Source: an uncultured Saprospiraceae bacterium
GTDB lineage: Bacteria; Bacteroidota; Bacteroidia; Chitinophagales; Saprospiraceae
Reading direction: 5' to 3'
Assembly: GCA_937139495.1 (NCBI GenBank)
Contig: CAKZQC010000015.1
Coordinates: 62,001-126,000, forward strand
Length of the DNA stretch: 64,000 nt
Under the pieces are notes generated by a model that saw only the letters and a list, made by a program, of their open reading frames with translations, had not been told where the DNA came from and ran no database searches. Below, in pieces: positions 41,900 to 50,244 of the stretch (position 1 is the first letter of the stretch; the number at the start of each line of letters is the position of its first letter). The translations under genes were made by a program, and so were the position numbers.

Positions 41900-43252
41900 T
41901 TAATGTTCTATTTCGTATTGTCTGATTTTGCGGTATAGCGTCCGTTCGGAGATGCCCAATTCCTTGGAAGCCTCCTTGCGTCTGCCTTTGTATTTTTGTA
42001 ATGCTTTACGAATCATTTCTTTTTCCATATCTTCAATAGACAAGGACTCTTCGACTTCTTCTACATCGCTATATTTATCAGGATTGGCATCGTGATTATT
42101 TCTATTATTGATAATAATGGGTCTGAAATCACTATTGTCATCCTCTTCTGTATGACTATTATAGTCAGGACTATAATTGGTATCGTAATCACTATCGTGA
42201 TAATGTTCTTTAGAATAACTTTGGTTTTTGTCAAAACGATTGCTCAGTGCACTGGGCAAAGTAGGCGTGTTGGTCATAGGAGTATTGCTAGGCATTTGCA
42301 AATTATTGGTTCTGGCTAGCTCCGCAATCAATGTTTTGACATCAGAAAGATCTTGCTTCATTTCATACAAGAACTTGAATAATATTTCTCGTTCATAGTA
42401 GCCACCATTTCCATTGGGGCTCCCGCTTCCTGTTCCTTCAAAATTGGATAGGGCAGGAAGGTTTTTATTCAAGGCATTCGGCAAAAATTGTAGCATTCCT
42501 TGAGCCGTAATATTTTTGGTTTCGGAAAGTACCGATACTTGCTCTGCTATATTTTTTAGTTCTCGAATATTACCGGGCCAGGTATAGTTTTCGAGTAGTA
42601 ACAAGGCACGTTCATCTAGTCGAACAGGCGAAGTGTGATAGCGCTCGGCAAAATCTGCCGCAAACTTGCGAAACAAAATGCCAATATCATCAGGGCGTTC
42701 TTGTAGCGAAGGCACTTTGATAGGTACCGTATTCAAGCGGTAATAAAGATCTTCTCTAAATTTGCCTTTTTTGACATGCTCTTCTAGTTTGACATTGGTT
42801 GCTGCTATGATTCGAACATCAGTTTTTTCGACTTTATTGGAGCCCATTTTTACAAATTCGCCTTGTTCCAATACACGCAACAAATACTGTTGCAATTGCA
42901 TGGGCATTTCGCCAATTTCATCTAAAAATATGGTGCCACCATTAACCGTCTCAAAGTAACCTTTTCGTTCAGTGGTCGCTCCCGTAAAAGCATTTTTGGT
43001 ATGACCAAATAGCTCCGAATAAAGCGTACTTTCGGGCAATGCACCACAGTTGATGGCTATAAATTTTTCGTGTTTACGAGCCGATAGCGAGTGTATGATT
43101 TTAGAAAAAGATTCTTTTCCTACACCAGAAGCACCACTAATGAGCACCGAAAGTTCGGTAGGGGCGACTAAGGCAGCCGTTTTGAGTGCGTGGTTGAGTC
43201 CAGCAGCATTGCCAATAATTCCGAATCTAAGTTTTATTGATTGTACGTCCAT
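41900..43252 (-). CDS. Sigma-54-dependent Fis-family activator without receiver domain
   Basis: 450 residues. The AAA+ domain begins almost at the N-terminus. Walker A is GASGVGKE (40-47). The sigma-54 contact loop reads N-A-F-T-G-A (87-92), where the first Gly of GAFTGA is Asn. Walker B FLDEIGEM has Asp111 and Glu112. RPDDIGILFRKF and TWPGNIRELKN follow. A linker of about 100 residues rich in Asn, Asp and Ser leads to a C-terminal Fis-type HTH (KGRRKEASKELGISERTLYRKI). No response-regulator, GAF or PAS domain precedes the AAA+ part, so activity may be set by a partner protein. It is 25 bases after the WSGDDAWKEW-repeat gene, suggesting one operon. Confidence 0.92.
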   Translation of the reverse strand: MDVQSIKLRFGIIGNAAGLNHALKTAALVAPTELSVLISGASGVGKESFSKIIHSLSARKHEKFIAINCGALPESTLYSELFGHTKNAFTGATTERKGYFETVNGGTIFLDEIGEMPMQLQQYLLRVLEQGEFVKMGSNKVEKTDVRIIAATNVKLEEHVKKGKFREDLYYRLNTVPIKVPSLQERPDDIGILFRKFAADFAERYHTSPVRLDERALLLLENYTWPGNIRELKNIAEQVSVLSETKNITAQGMLQFLPNALNKNLPALSNFEGTGSGSPNGNGGYYEREILFKFLYEMKQDLSDVKTLIAELARTNNLQMPSNTPMTNTPTLPSALSNRFDKNQSYSKEHYHDSDYDTNYSPDYNSHTEEDDNSDFRPIIINNRNNHDANPDKYSDVEEVEESLSIEDMEKEMIRKALQKYKGRRKEASKELGISERTLYRKIRQYEIEH

Positions 43253-43277
43253 AATTTTTTTATCAGTTCAATAAAGG

Positions 43278-44939
43278 TTATTTCATGCCAGGGCTAGAGG
43301 TTACCTTTTTTACTTTAATATCTTCTCCACTAGTGACTACTTTTACTTTAATATCTTCATAAGAGGTTACCTCTTGCCATTCTCCACAATCGTTGGGAGA
43401 GGAGTTTACAAATTCTACCTTAATATCTTCGTTAGAATCTACGTATTTTATTTTAATATCCTCATAAGAATCCACAAATTTGACTTTGCCAAAAAGCTGT
43501 TTGCCATCAAAAGAACAAAAAGGGTTTTTCATACTAGCAGTCTGTGGGAGTATAGCACTCAATAGACAACAAAAAATAGCAGCTGATCGGAGTTGTGGAG
43601 GTGCTGTTTTCATGTTATCCGTAATCGTCCATTCTTTCCAAGCATCATCGCCACTCCAAGCGGTCTTGACGGTCATTGTCCCGTATTTGGAGGAGATGCT
43701 CCATTCTTTCCAAGCGTCATCGCCACTCCATTGTGTCTTGACCGATACGTTGCCATATTTAGAACTATTGACCTGCCATTCTTTCCAGGCCTCATCACCA
43801 CTCCATACTGTTTTGAGGGTCATGTTTTCCGCTTTCGTTTTGAACACCCATTCTTTCCAAGCATCGTCACCACTCCATTGTGTCTTGACGCTCCAAGTTT
43901 CATTTCCTGTTTTGATGTTCCATTCTTTCCAAGCATCATCACCACTCCATTGCGTTTTCATGGTCCAGCTCTTGTTTTCATCAAGTCTAAACGCCCATTC
44001 TTTCCAAGCATCGTCACCACTCCATTGTGTCTTGACCAATCGGATGGCAATAGGAGAAGGAGTTACATCCAATACTTTTCCATTGGAGTTGGTGTTGACG
44101 GTAAGCACTATTTGCTGGTCAATGTATATTTTTTCGTTGGGGCGGCACCTAATTTTTAAGGTTTGATTGGGCTCTATTTCAAAATAATTATCAGTGGGGC
44201 CGTAGCCTGTGGACAAATGACCAGATAACGCTGTGTAAGCATTATTCTTGAGGGTTACGTACACAAAATCTGTGGAGCCTTCATATACAGCTATTTTTTT
44301 TTGAGTAATAATCCGCTGCCTTTCTGCTGCTTCTTGTGCGATTATTCGAGCGGCTTCTTTTTCTGCTGCTATTCGTTGTTGCTCTTTTTCTAGCTCATCA
44401 AACACTGCTTGGTAGCGTCCTTTTCCTGCACTCAAATCAAGTGTCATTTTACCTCGTACCCCTTCTTTATGTGTCAAATAGACAAGTAATTCATGCTTTG
44501 TATTTTCTAGATTTTTGAGGAATTCTAAAAGGGCAAAATGATTATCATCTTTTACATTTAGTTGCTCAGGAGCAATCTCAAAACACCAATGTCGGTTTTC
44601 ATTTTCGGTCTCTGCTACAGGCAAAGCGAGGGTGATATATTTTGAGTCATCACTCATCAGGACAATCGTAATGTAAATTTTTGTTCCAGTTTTGTTGTCT
44701 CTAGGAATACGATACATTTTCTGTTTCATGTAGAGTGTACCATATATAGTAGTATTGTCGTCAAACTCTTGTTGCTTAGGTACATTTTTCTTTTTAGGGG
44801 CGGTATTAAATTCATTAGTGAAAACAATAGTACCTGATTCTGCAATAGCAGTAGCGGCACCTTCCAATAAACGAAATTGACCAAACATATAAGTATTGGT
44901 CAATAGACTGAATAAAATAACTAAAAATAGGGTTTTCAA
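43278..44939 (-). CDS. Secreted protein with WSGDDAWKEW repeats and EDIK beta repeats
   Basis: 553 residues. Signal peptide ending TYMFGQ. A folded N-terminal part (to about 180) is followed by a helix rich in Glu/Ala/Arg (KEQQRIAAEKEAARIIAQ) and a beta domain. From about residue 300, six units with core K-T-x-W-S-G-D-(D/E)-A-W-K-E-W repeat every 24 or 25 residues up to about 437. A Cys-Cys hydrophobic stretch (AAIFCCLLSAILPQT) comes next, then short units of about 13 residues with core (F/V)V.S.EDIK(V/I)K, including DCGEWQEVTSYEDIK. The first repeat is new to me. The second resembles short beta-strand repeats (DUF6150-like) of other Bacteroidota proteins, by memory only. Probably an elongated surface or periplasmic beta structure. 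Confidence 0.75.
   Translation of the reverse strand: MKTLFLVILFSLLTNTYMFGQFRLLEGAATAIAESGTIVFTNEFNTAPKKKNVPKQQEFDDNTTIYGTLYMKQKMYRIPRDNKTGTKIYITIVLMSDDSKYITLALPVAETENENRHWCFEIAPEQLNVKDDNHFALLEFLKNLENTKHELLVYLTHKEGVRGKMTLDLSAGKGRYQAVFDELEKEQQRIAAEKEAARIIAQEAAERQRIITQKKIAVYEGSTDFVYVTLKNNAYTALSGHLSTGYGPTDNYFEIEPNQTLKIRCRPNEKIYIDQQIVLTVNTNSNGKVLDVTPSPIAIRLVKTQWSGDDAWKEWAFRLDENKSWTMKTQWSGDDAWKEWNIKTGNETWSVKTQWSGDDAWKEWVFKTKAENMTLKTVWSGDEAWKEWQVNSSKYGNVSVKTQWSGDDAWKEWSISSKYGTMTVKTAWSGDDAWKEWTITDNMKTAPPQLRSAAIFCCLLSAILPQTASMKNPFCSFDGKQLFGKVKFVDSYEDIKIKYVDSNEDIKVEFVNSSPNDCGEWQEVTSYEDIKVKVVTSGEDIKVKKVTSSPGMK
43629..44035 (-). repeat. Six tandem coding repeats of 72-75 bases
   Basis: Each unit starts (plus-strand view) with CCATTCTTTCCA.GC.TC.TC and CCACTCCA, at 43629, 43701, 43776, 43848, 43920 and 43995. 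Spacing 72, 75, 72, 72, 75 keeps the reading frame. The conserved 30-base core encodes WSGDDAWKEW, and the linkers vary more. Confidence 0.95.
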
Positions 44940-44956
44940 CAGAAATGAGAATTAGA

Positions 44957-45010
44957 AATGAAGTTGTTTGTTAAGAGCGTGTCTAAGGAATTGTTTCTGC
45001 AACTTCACTG
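44957..45010. repeat. Dispersed repeat fragment upstream of the repeat-protein gene
   Basis: GAAGTTGTTTGTTAAGAGCG (44960 on) and, as reverse complement, TTAGACACGCTCTTAA at 44971-44986, one base different from the unit at 36559. GGAATTGTTTCTGCAACTTC follows. It lies within 50 bases of the signal-peptide gene start and could overlap its promoter. Confidence 0.6.
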
Positions 45011-45069
45011 CGTTAAATAATAAAAAATCTTTGTAAGAGTACTGCCTAACAGCATTGTGTTATGGGGTG

Positions 45070-46773
45070 TTAATTATAATCGCTCGTAAGGTAAGAATAA
45101 GAGTATTTAATAACTTTAGTTCCGCCTGCTTCCAAGTCAAATTTCCAACGGACATTCGTCATAGCATTTTCTTTCGGTGATCGTGCTGTTTTTATTGCTT
45201 TGTCCCAAGGCATACTAGTTTTGATCAATTGACCATTGATAAGACGCATAATTTCAAAGTTAATTTTTTTATCTTTAAAATTCTGAATCGTAATTTCCGT
45301 CTCAACGGTTACCAAATCATTGTAGTAGCTATACGAACCTCTTTTTCGAGCTCTCTTTTTGTGTACTCTTGATTTCTCTTCTTCCGTAAATTTGATATTA
45401 ACATCTGGTGCTTCCGTCAAGTTAATTTCCATATAATTTCCTCTGGAAGTATAAGCTAATTTGTCTTGACTAATTGGGGCAGTTTGTTGGTCTTCATTTT
45501 TGACGACTAAGGCAGGTGCAGCTGTCCAAGTATAAGCGGAATTGTTTTTTAGTTTAATAATATGATTAACGGCACTACTAGGTCCTGCATAATTATATTT
45601 ACCTACGTTGTAGTTGATATTATTGGGTTGGAACGAGGCTCTATAAACATGCTCTAAGGGGACTTTGATTTGGAATATATCTACCAAAGCACTAGCTCCT
45701 TTTTTTAGCTTTACATTTTTGACCGTATAGAAATATAAATCTTCTAACGAAGCACCATTGTCCAAATTATCAACTTTTTCTAGAGGAGGAGATGCTTGTG
45801 GTGAGACCACATTGTTGTTATTAAAATTAACAGACTCGATTTGTACCGAGTTGCTCAGAATAGAGCTAGGGTTGATGGTAAGATTGCTAGTAGTTGGTGT
45901 TTGTACGAATCGCTGCGGCTGTCTAGTCGGAGTCGCTTGTATTGCCGTAGGATTATACAGAAAATTCAAAAAGTCAGAAACGCCATTGGCATATCTGAAA
46001 TTAGGTACTCCAGCTACCAAATTTAGCTCTTGAGTATTCATGTCTTCAGCATTATTAATCAGTGTTGTTCGGAGCGTAAGTTGAGCTTCTTTATTGCTGG
46101 TCATTTCTATCAAGTAATCTGGTTTCCATGCCAACCCTTTTCGTAGATACATCATATCTAGTGATTGTTTGGTGTTAGTAGATTTGAAATCTACTTGTAG
46201 CGTGGGCTTGGTTTCTTCCGATTTGTAATGGTAAGCATAAGAAGGTGTCTTCTCAAATTCTAACCTGTCGAGCTGTGCGATATGTCGAGCTGTAAATATA
46301 ATGCTGTTGCCAGAAGCTTGTTGCAATATAAACAAAGGAGCATTTAGAGATGGAGCGGCTCCATTGGCTATGGCTTCCTGCTCATTATCTTTTTTCATGA
46401 CCAAAATAGTACCTTTATACGAAGTATCGGTCAAGTGGAGTGTTGCTTTTTTGCCATCATTCAAAGCTATCATCTCCATGTAATTTTGTGCAATTCCTTG
46501 TTGAGGAATTTTGGTCGTTTTCTGATAGGCTTTTACCAGTTGCATATCATTGGTAGGAGAGGATATCCACAGCGTGCCGTTGAGGGCTTGCGGGATATTA
46601 TCCCCCTGAATAAACCATGATTTATCTTTGGTATCAACAGTGCCACTTTTGACAAAAAACGAAGTTTGGTCTTTGAATATAGAAACAGACTTGGTCGGGA
46701 AATCTTTTTGAGCTACCAATCCCAACGGAAAAAGGCAGATAACAAAGAGTAAGCAACGGTGTTTGAATAACAT
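45070..46773 (-). CDS. DUF4139 domain protein, paralogue 1
   Basis: 567-residue exported protein; the signal peptide ends FPLGLVAQ. DUF4139 marks: MYLRKGLAWKPDYLIEMTS, LRTTLINNAEDMNTQELNLVAGVPNF, and LYFYTVKNVKLKKGASALVDIF. Near the end is LVTVETEITIQNFKDKKINFEI with NVRWKFDLEAGGTKVIKYSYSY. These proteins are beta-rich and mostly of unknown role; some relatives are annotated as mucoidy-inhibitor-like. Tandem paralogue of the upstream gene (551 residues), about 90 bases apart with a long hairpin in the gap. Probably periplasmic or outer-membrane associated. Confidence 0.85.
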   Translation of the reverse strand: MLFKHRCLLFVICLFPLGLVAQKDFPTKSVSIFKDQTSFFVKSGTVDTKDKSWFIQGDNIPQALNGTLWISSPTNDMQLVKAYQKTTKIPQQGIAQNYMEMIALNDGKKATLHLTDTSYKGTILVMKKDNEQEAIANGAAPSLNAPLFILQQASGNSIIFTARHIAQLDRLEFEKTPSYAYHYKSEETKPTLQVDFKSTNTKQSLDMMYLRKGLAWKPDYLIEMTSNKEAQLTLRTTLINNAEDMNTQELNLVAGVPNFRYANGVSDFLNFLYNPTAIQATPTRQPQRFVQTPTTSNLTINPSSILSNSVQIESVNFNNNNVVSPQASPPLEKVDNLDNGASLEDLYFYTVKNVKLKKGASALVDIFQIKVPLEHVYRASFQPNNINYNVGKYNYAGPSSAVNHIIKLKNNSAYTWTAAPALVVKNEDQQTAPISQDKLAYTSRGNYMEINLTEAPDVNIKFTEEEKSRVHKKRARKRGSYSYYNDLVTVETEITIQNFKDKKINFEIMRLINGQLIKTSMPWDKAIKTARSPKENAMTNVRWKFDLEAGGTKVIKYSYSYLTSDYN

Positions 46774-46799
46774 AATAAAGAATTGGAAGCCTATAAAGA

Positions 46800-46840
46800 C
46801 TAGTGTATTTCAACAACTATAAGTTGTTGAAATACACTAG
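46800..46840 (-). repeat. 19-bp perfect hairpin between the DUF4139 genes
   Basis: Arms CTAGTGTATTTCAACAACT and AGTTGTTGAAATACACTAG around ATA. No T run follows on either strand. It may end or stabilise the transcript of the upstream paralogue or weaken read-through into the downstream one. Confidence 0.75.
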
Positions 46841-46864
46841 CAGACACTAATAGAAATAAATAGA

Positions 46865-48520
46865 TTAACGATGTTCAGTTGTATAATAAGTGTAGGTATA
46901 TTTAATCGTTTTAGTTTCTCCTGGTTTTAGTTTTAGTTCCCAACAAACATCTGTTTGTGCATTGAAATGATAGCCGTATTGCACTCTAGGAGACTTTTGC
47001 CAATCTATGCTTGATTCTACCAACTCGCCTGTTATAAGACGCTTGACATCTAATCGAATATTTTTATTTTTGAAATTTTGAATAACTACTTCTGTTTCGA
47101 CCGTAATCAAGTCATTATAATAGGTGTAGTTATTTTTTTTAATTGATTTTTTGTTAGGAATACGTTCTGTTTCTTCTTCCTTAAACTTGACATTGACGTC
47201 TGGTGCTTCTGTCAGTTTGATAGATACATCATTGCCCTGTGAGGTATAATGCAGTTTATCTTGACTGATAGGAGCATATTGTTTTTGGTCATTTTTCATA
47301 ACCAATGCAGGCGCTGCGGTCCAAGTATATTTAGAATCGTTTTTGAGTTTGATGGTATGAATCACAGCATTCTCTTTTTTCAAAAAGCTGTATTGTGTCG
47401 AATAATTGACATTATTACCATCTAAAACGGTTTCGTAGATATGCTCAACAGGTACTTTGACATTGAAAATATCAAAAAATGCCCGCTCGCCTTTTTTCAA
47501 TACAATATCCTTGAGAGTATAAAAGTACAAATCTTCCATTGAAGAGGCATCTCCGAAATTGGATAAATTAGCAGGACGAGTACCTCCACTAGTCGTTGTT
47601 GTTGTAATAGGAGCAGCAAAGTCACTATAAGTAATCGCTTCTTGTCGAATCGTATTGCTTATGGTCGCAAAATTTTGTTGGTTGTACGGTTGTGGTATTT
47701 GCAAGAAATTGATCAAATCAGACAGAACAGTCGCATATTTGAAATTTGGGACACCAGCCACTAAGTTTAACTTGTCAGTCTTGATGTCTTCAGCATTATT
47801 CACGACAGTAGAACGCAAGGTCAACATCGCTGCATTTTCTTCTATCAACTCTACCAAGTAGTCAGGTTTCCAAGCCAATCCCTTGCTCAGATACATCATG
47901 TTGATAGGCTGCTCTGTTTTGTTAGACTTAAAGTCAATTTGCAAAGTAGGCTTTGATTCCTCTAGCTGATAGTCATAAAAGAACGTCGGTGTTTGATCAA
48001 ACTCTAAGCGTTGCAATTGTGCAATCTGATTGGCTGTGAAAATCATACTTTTGCCTGACGACTGTAGCAGCACAAAAAGCGGTGCATTGAGCTTGGGAGT
48101 ATCTCCTTGCTTCATCGCTTCTTTTTCTTTGGGTGTAATCAGCAGCATTATTTTGCCTGTATAGACGGTATCCAAGAGATAAAAAGTAGCAATTTTGCCA
48201 TCATTGAGCGAAATTATAGCGGCAAAGTTATTAGCCACTGCTTGATGATCTTTTTTTGTTTTTTTCTGATACGCTTTGACCATCTTAAAATCATTGGTAG
48301 GCGAAGCAATCCAGAAAGTACCATTGAGTGCCGCAGGTATCGTATCGCCCTGTATGAACCAAGTTTTATCTTTGGCTTTGACATTGCCATCTTTGACAAA
48401 AAACGCAGATTGATCTTTGAATATAGAAACAGACTTGATTTCTAAGCCTTGTTGAGCCATTAGCCCGCAAGGCAAAAGAAGTGCTAGGCTATAGCCCAAA
48501 AAAGATTTGATGATGTTCAT
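46865..48520 (-). CDS. DUF4139 domain protein, paralogue 2
   Basis: 551-residue paralogue of the preceding entry, also with a signal peptide (ALLLPCGLMAQQ). The same blocks occur: EIKSVSIFKDQSAFFVKDG at the mature N-terminus, FIQGDTIPAALNGTFWIASP, MYLSKGLAWKPDYLVEL, LRSTVVNNAEDIKTDKLNLVAGVPNF, LYFYTLKDIVLKKGERAFFDI and DVCWELKLKPGETKTIKYTY. A Thr/Asn-rich low-complexity stretch (ITTTTTSGGTRPA) sits in the middle, at the place where paralogue 1 has a Pro/Gln-rich one. Role unknown. Likely first of the pair to be transcribed. Confidence 0.85.
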   Translation of the reverse strand: MNIIKSFLGYSLALLLPCGLMAQQGLEIKSVSIFKDQSAFFVKDGNVKAKDKTWFIQGDTIPAALNGTFWIASPTNDFKMVKAYQKKTKKDHQAVANNFAAIISLNDGKIATFYLLDTVYTGKIMLLITPKEKEAMKQGDTPKLNAPLFVLLQSSGKSMIFTANQIAQLQRLEFDQTPTFFYDYQLEESKPTLQIDFKSNKTEQPINMMYLSKGLAWKPDYLVELIEENAAMLTLRSTVVNNAEDIKTDKLNLVAGVPNFKYATVLSDLINFLQIPQPYNQQNFATISNTIRQEAITYSDFAAPITTTTTSGGTRPANLSNFGDASSMEDLYFYTLKDIVLKKGERAFFDIFNVKVPVEHIYETVLDGNNVNYSTQYSFLKKENAVIHTIKLKNDSKYTWTAAPALVMKNDQKQYAPISQDKLHYTSQGNDVSIKLTEAPDVNVKFKEEETERIPNKKSIKKNNYTYYNDLITVETEVVIQNFKNKNIRLDVKRLITGELVESSIDWQKSPRVQYGYHFNAQTDVCWELKLKPGETKTIKYTYTYYTTEHR

Positions 48521-48601
48521 ATTTATGGTTGGTTTCGTGAACGTACAAAATGGTGTACGTCCTAATAGATGCAGTTTTGCAGCAAAGCGGTGTATTCACT
48601 C

Positions 48602-50059
48602 TTACTGATTCAAAAATGCCTCTTCACTAACCAAATGCCCCATCAACGTAGCGGAAGTAGAACTCGTTATTTTGACATAAACATAGGTGCCAATTTCAGC
48701 ATCTTCTCTAGGGAAAACACACATTTTGTTGTGTGTCGTTCTACCAGCCAAGTCATCAGCAGATTTTTTCGATTCTTTTTCTATCAACACTTTATAGATA
48801 TTGCCAACATTGGCAGCATTATGAGCCTTCGATATTTTATTTTGCAAATGTATAATCTCGCTCAGACGACGTTTTTTGATGTCCAATGGAATATCATCGG
48901 CGTATTTTTTCTGAGCCAATGTATTAGGACGTTCCGAGTAAAAGAACATATACGACATACTATATTTCGCAATTTCCATCACAGACAAAGTCTCTAAATG
49001 TTGCTCTTCTGTTTCGCCACAGAAGCCCGCAATCATATCGGAAGAAATAGCACAATCTGGAATGATTTCGTAGATACGTTTTACTTTGTCAATATACCAT
49101 TCTCTGTCGTAGGTGCGATTCATGCGTTTGAGTACTTCTGAGTTGCCCGCTTGTACTGGCAAGTGAATGTAGTTGCAAATGTTCTCGTGTGCCGCCATGG
49201 TGTACATGACCTTGTCGGTAATGTCCTTGGGGTGCGAGGTCGAGAATCGAATACGCAAATCTGGAGAAATAGCAGCCGTTAAAGCTAATAAATCAGAAAA
49301 GTCGCATTTTTGTTCGGTATCAGGGTTATCCCATTTGTAAGAATCTACATTTTGCCCAAGTAGCGTCACTTCACGGTAGCCGTTATTGAACAAATCGGTA
49401 CATTCGGCAGCTATTGAGAAAGGGTCACGGCTACGCTCTCTACCTCTCGTAAACGGTACAACACAGAAGGAACACATATTGTCACAACCTCTAGTAATGG
49501 TCACAAAAGCAGTCACACCATTGCTACCCAAACGGACAGGATTGATATTGGCGTAGGTTTCGTCTCTCGACAAAAATACATTGATACCCTTGTCGCCATC
49601 TTCGGCACCTGCTATCAAGTTGGGCAAATCACGATAAGCATCAGGACCGACTACCAAATCTACTAGGCGTTCTTCTTCTAGCAATTTTTGTTTGAGGCGT
49701 TCTGCCATACAGCCAAGGACACCTACTAAAGTGCTCGATTTTTTCTTTTTGACTTTGTCAAAAACGCGCAAGCGTTTGCGCACGGTGTCTTCTGCTTTTT
49801 CTCGAATAGAGCAGGTATTGATGAGAATCAAATCAGACTCTTCCATATTGCGCGTAGCGCTATAGCCAGCATCGCCCAAGATAGAAGCGACGATTTCGGA
49901 GTCGCTAAAATTCATTTGGCAGCCATAACTTTCGATATAAAATTTCTTATCGCTGTCCTTAGCTTTGTTTGCTACTTGTTCCTGAAAAAAAGCATCGCCT
50001 TGTTTGCTTTCGTCTATATTTTTGTCATCAAACTTGATGGTCGGATTATCATTGTACAT
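48602..50059 (-). CDS. miaB: tRNA-2-methylthio-N6-dimethylallyladenosine synthase
   Basis: 485 residues. Radical-SAM methylthiotransferase that adds the 2-methylthio group to i6A37 in tRNA. The N-terminal UPF0004 domain holds the auxiliary cluster ligands Cys47 (YGCQMN), Cys83 (NTCSIRE) and Cys117 (GCMAER). The radical-SAM motif is [19 protein letters not shown] with Cys192, Cys196 and Cys199. A TRAM domain closes the protein ([27 protein letters not shown]). The N-terminus has about 38 extra charged residues before [12 protein letters not shown]. Transcribed alone. The leader has a TATCTTTG box. Confidence 0.96.
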   Translation of the reverse strand: MYNDNPTIKFDDKNIDESKQGDAFFQEQVANKAKDSDKKFYIESYGCQMNFSDSEIVASILGDAGYSATRNMEESDLILINTCSIREKAEDTVRKRLRVFDKVKKKKSSTLVGVLGCMAERLKQKLLEEERLVDLVVGPDAYRDLPNLIAGAEDGDKGINVFLSRDETYANINPVRLGSNGVTAFVTITRGCDNMCSFCVVPFTRGRERSRDPFSIAAECTDLFNNGYREVTLLGQNVDSYKWDNPDTEQKCDFSDLLALTAAISPDLRIRFSTSHPKDITDKVMYTMAAHENICNYIHLPVQAGNSEVLKRMNRTYDREWYIDKVKRIYEIIPDCAISSDMIAGFCGETEEQHLETLSVMEIAKYSMSYMFFYSERPNTLAQKKYADDIPLDIKKRRLSEIIHLQNKISKAHNAANVGNIYKVLIEKESKKSADDLAGRTTHNKMCVFPREDAEIGTYVYVKITSSTSATLMGHLVSEEAFLNQ

Positions 50060-50111
50060 ACTCTGTCCTAATTATTTATGATACTTTATTTTGTACTATC
50101 GTATTAACGTA

Positions 50112-50119
50112 CAAAGATA
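50112..50119 (-). promoter_or_regulatory. Possible -7 box of the miaB promoter
   Basis: On the minus strand TATCTTTG fits TAnnTTTG, about 53 bases before the ATG. The matching TTG at the 20-base spacing is absent, so this is weaker than the tRNA promoters. Confidence 0.45.
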
Positions 50120-50177
50120 AAAAATAAATGTGACATAATGGCAGTTTTGTGATTTGAATGTTTGCTAGCCTAGACAA

Positions 50178-50220
50178 CAAAAAAAGCAAGCTGTTTCTCT
50201 TAGTGAGAAACAGCTTGCTT
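50178..50220 (-). terminator. Terminator of the coiled-coil gene
   Basis: Perfect 16-bp stem AAGCAAGCTGTTTCTC / GAGAAACAGCTTGCTT around TTAGT. On the minus strand it runs into a T-rich stretch (50178-50185). It lies 25 bases after the stop. Confidence 0.92.
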
Positions 50221-50244
50221 CATAATGCTAAATTACCAACTAGA

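Noticed and set aside
43629..44035. Regularly spaced repeats resembling a CRISPR array
   Set aside because: Spacing of 72 or 75 bases keeps frame, spacers are similar to each other and encode conserved protein linkers, and no cas gene is near.
43480..44166. Plus-strand frames with repeated HSFQASSPL or PFFPS motifs
   Set aside because: They are the antisense shadow of the WSGDDAWKEW repeats; the minus strand has a signal peptide, continuous domain structure and operon context.
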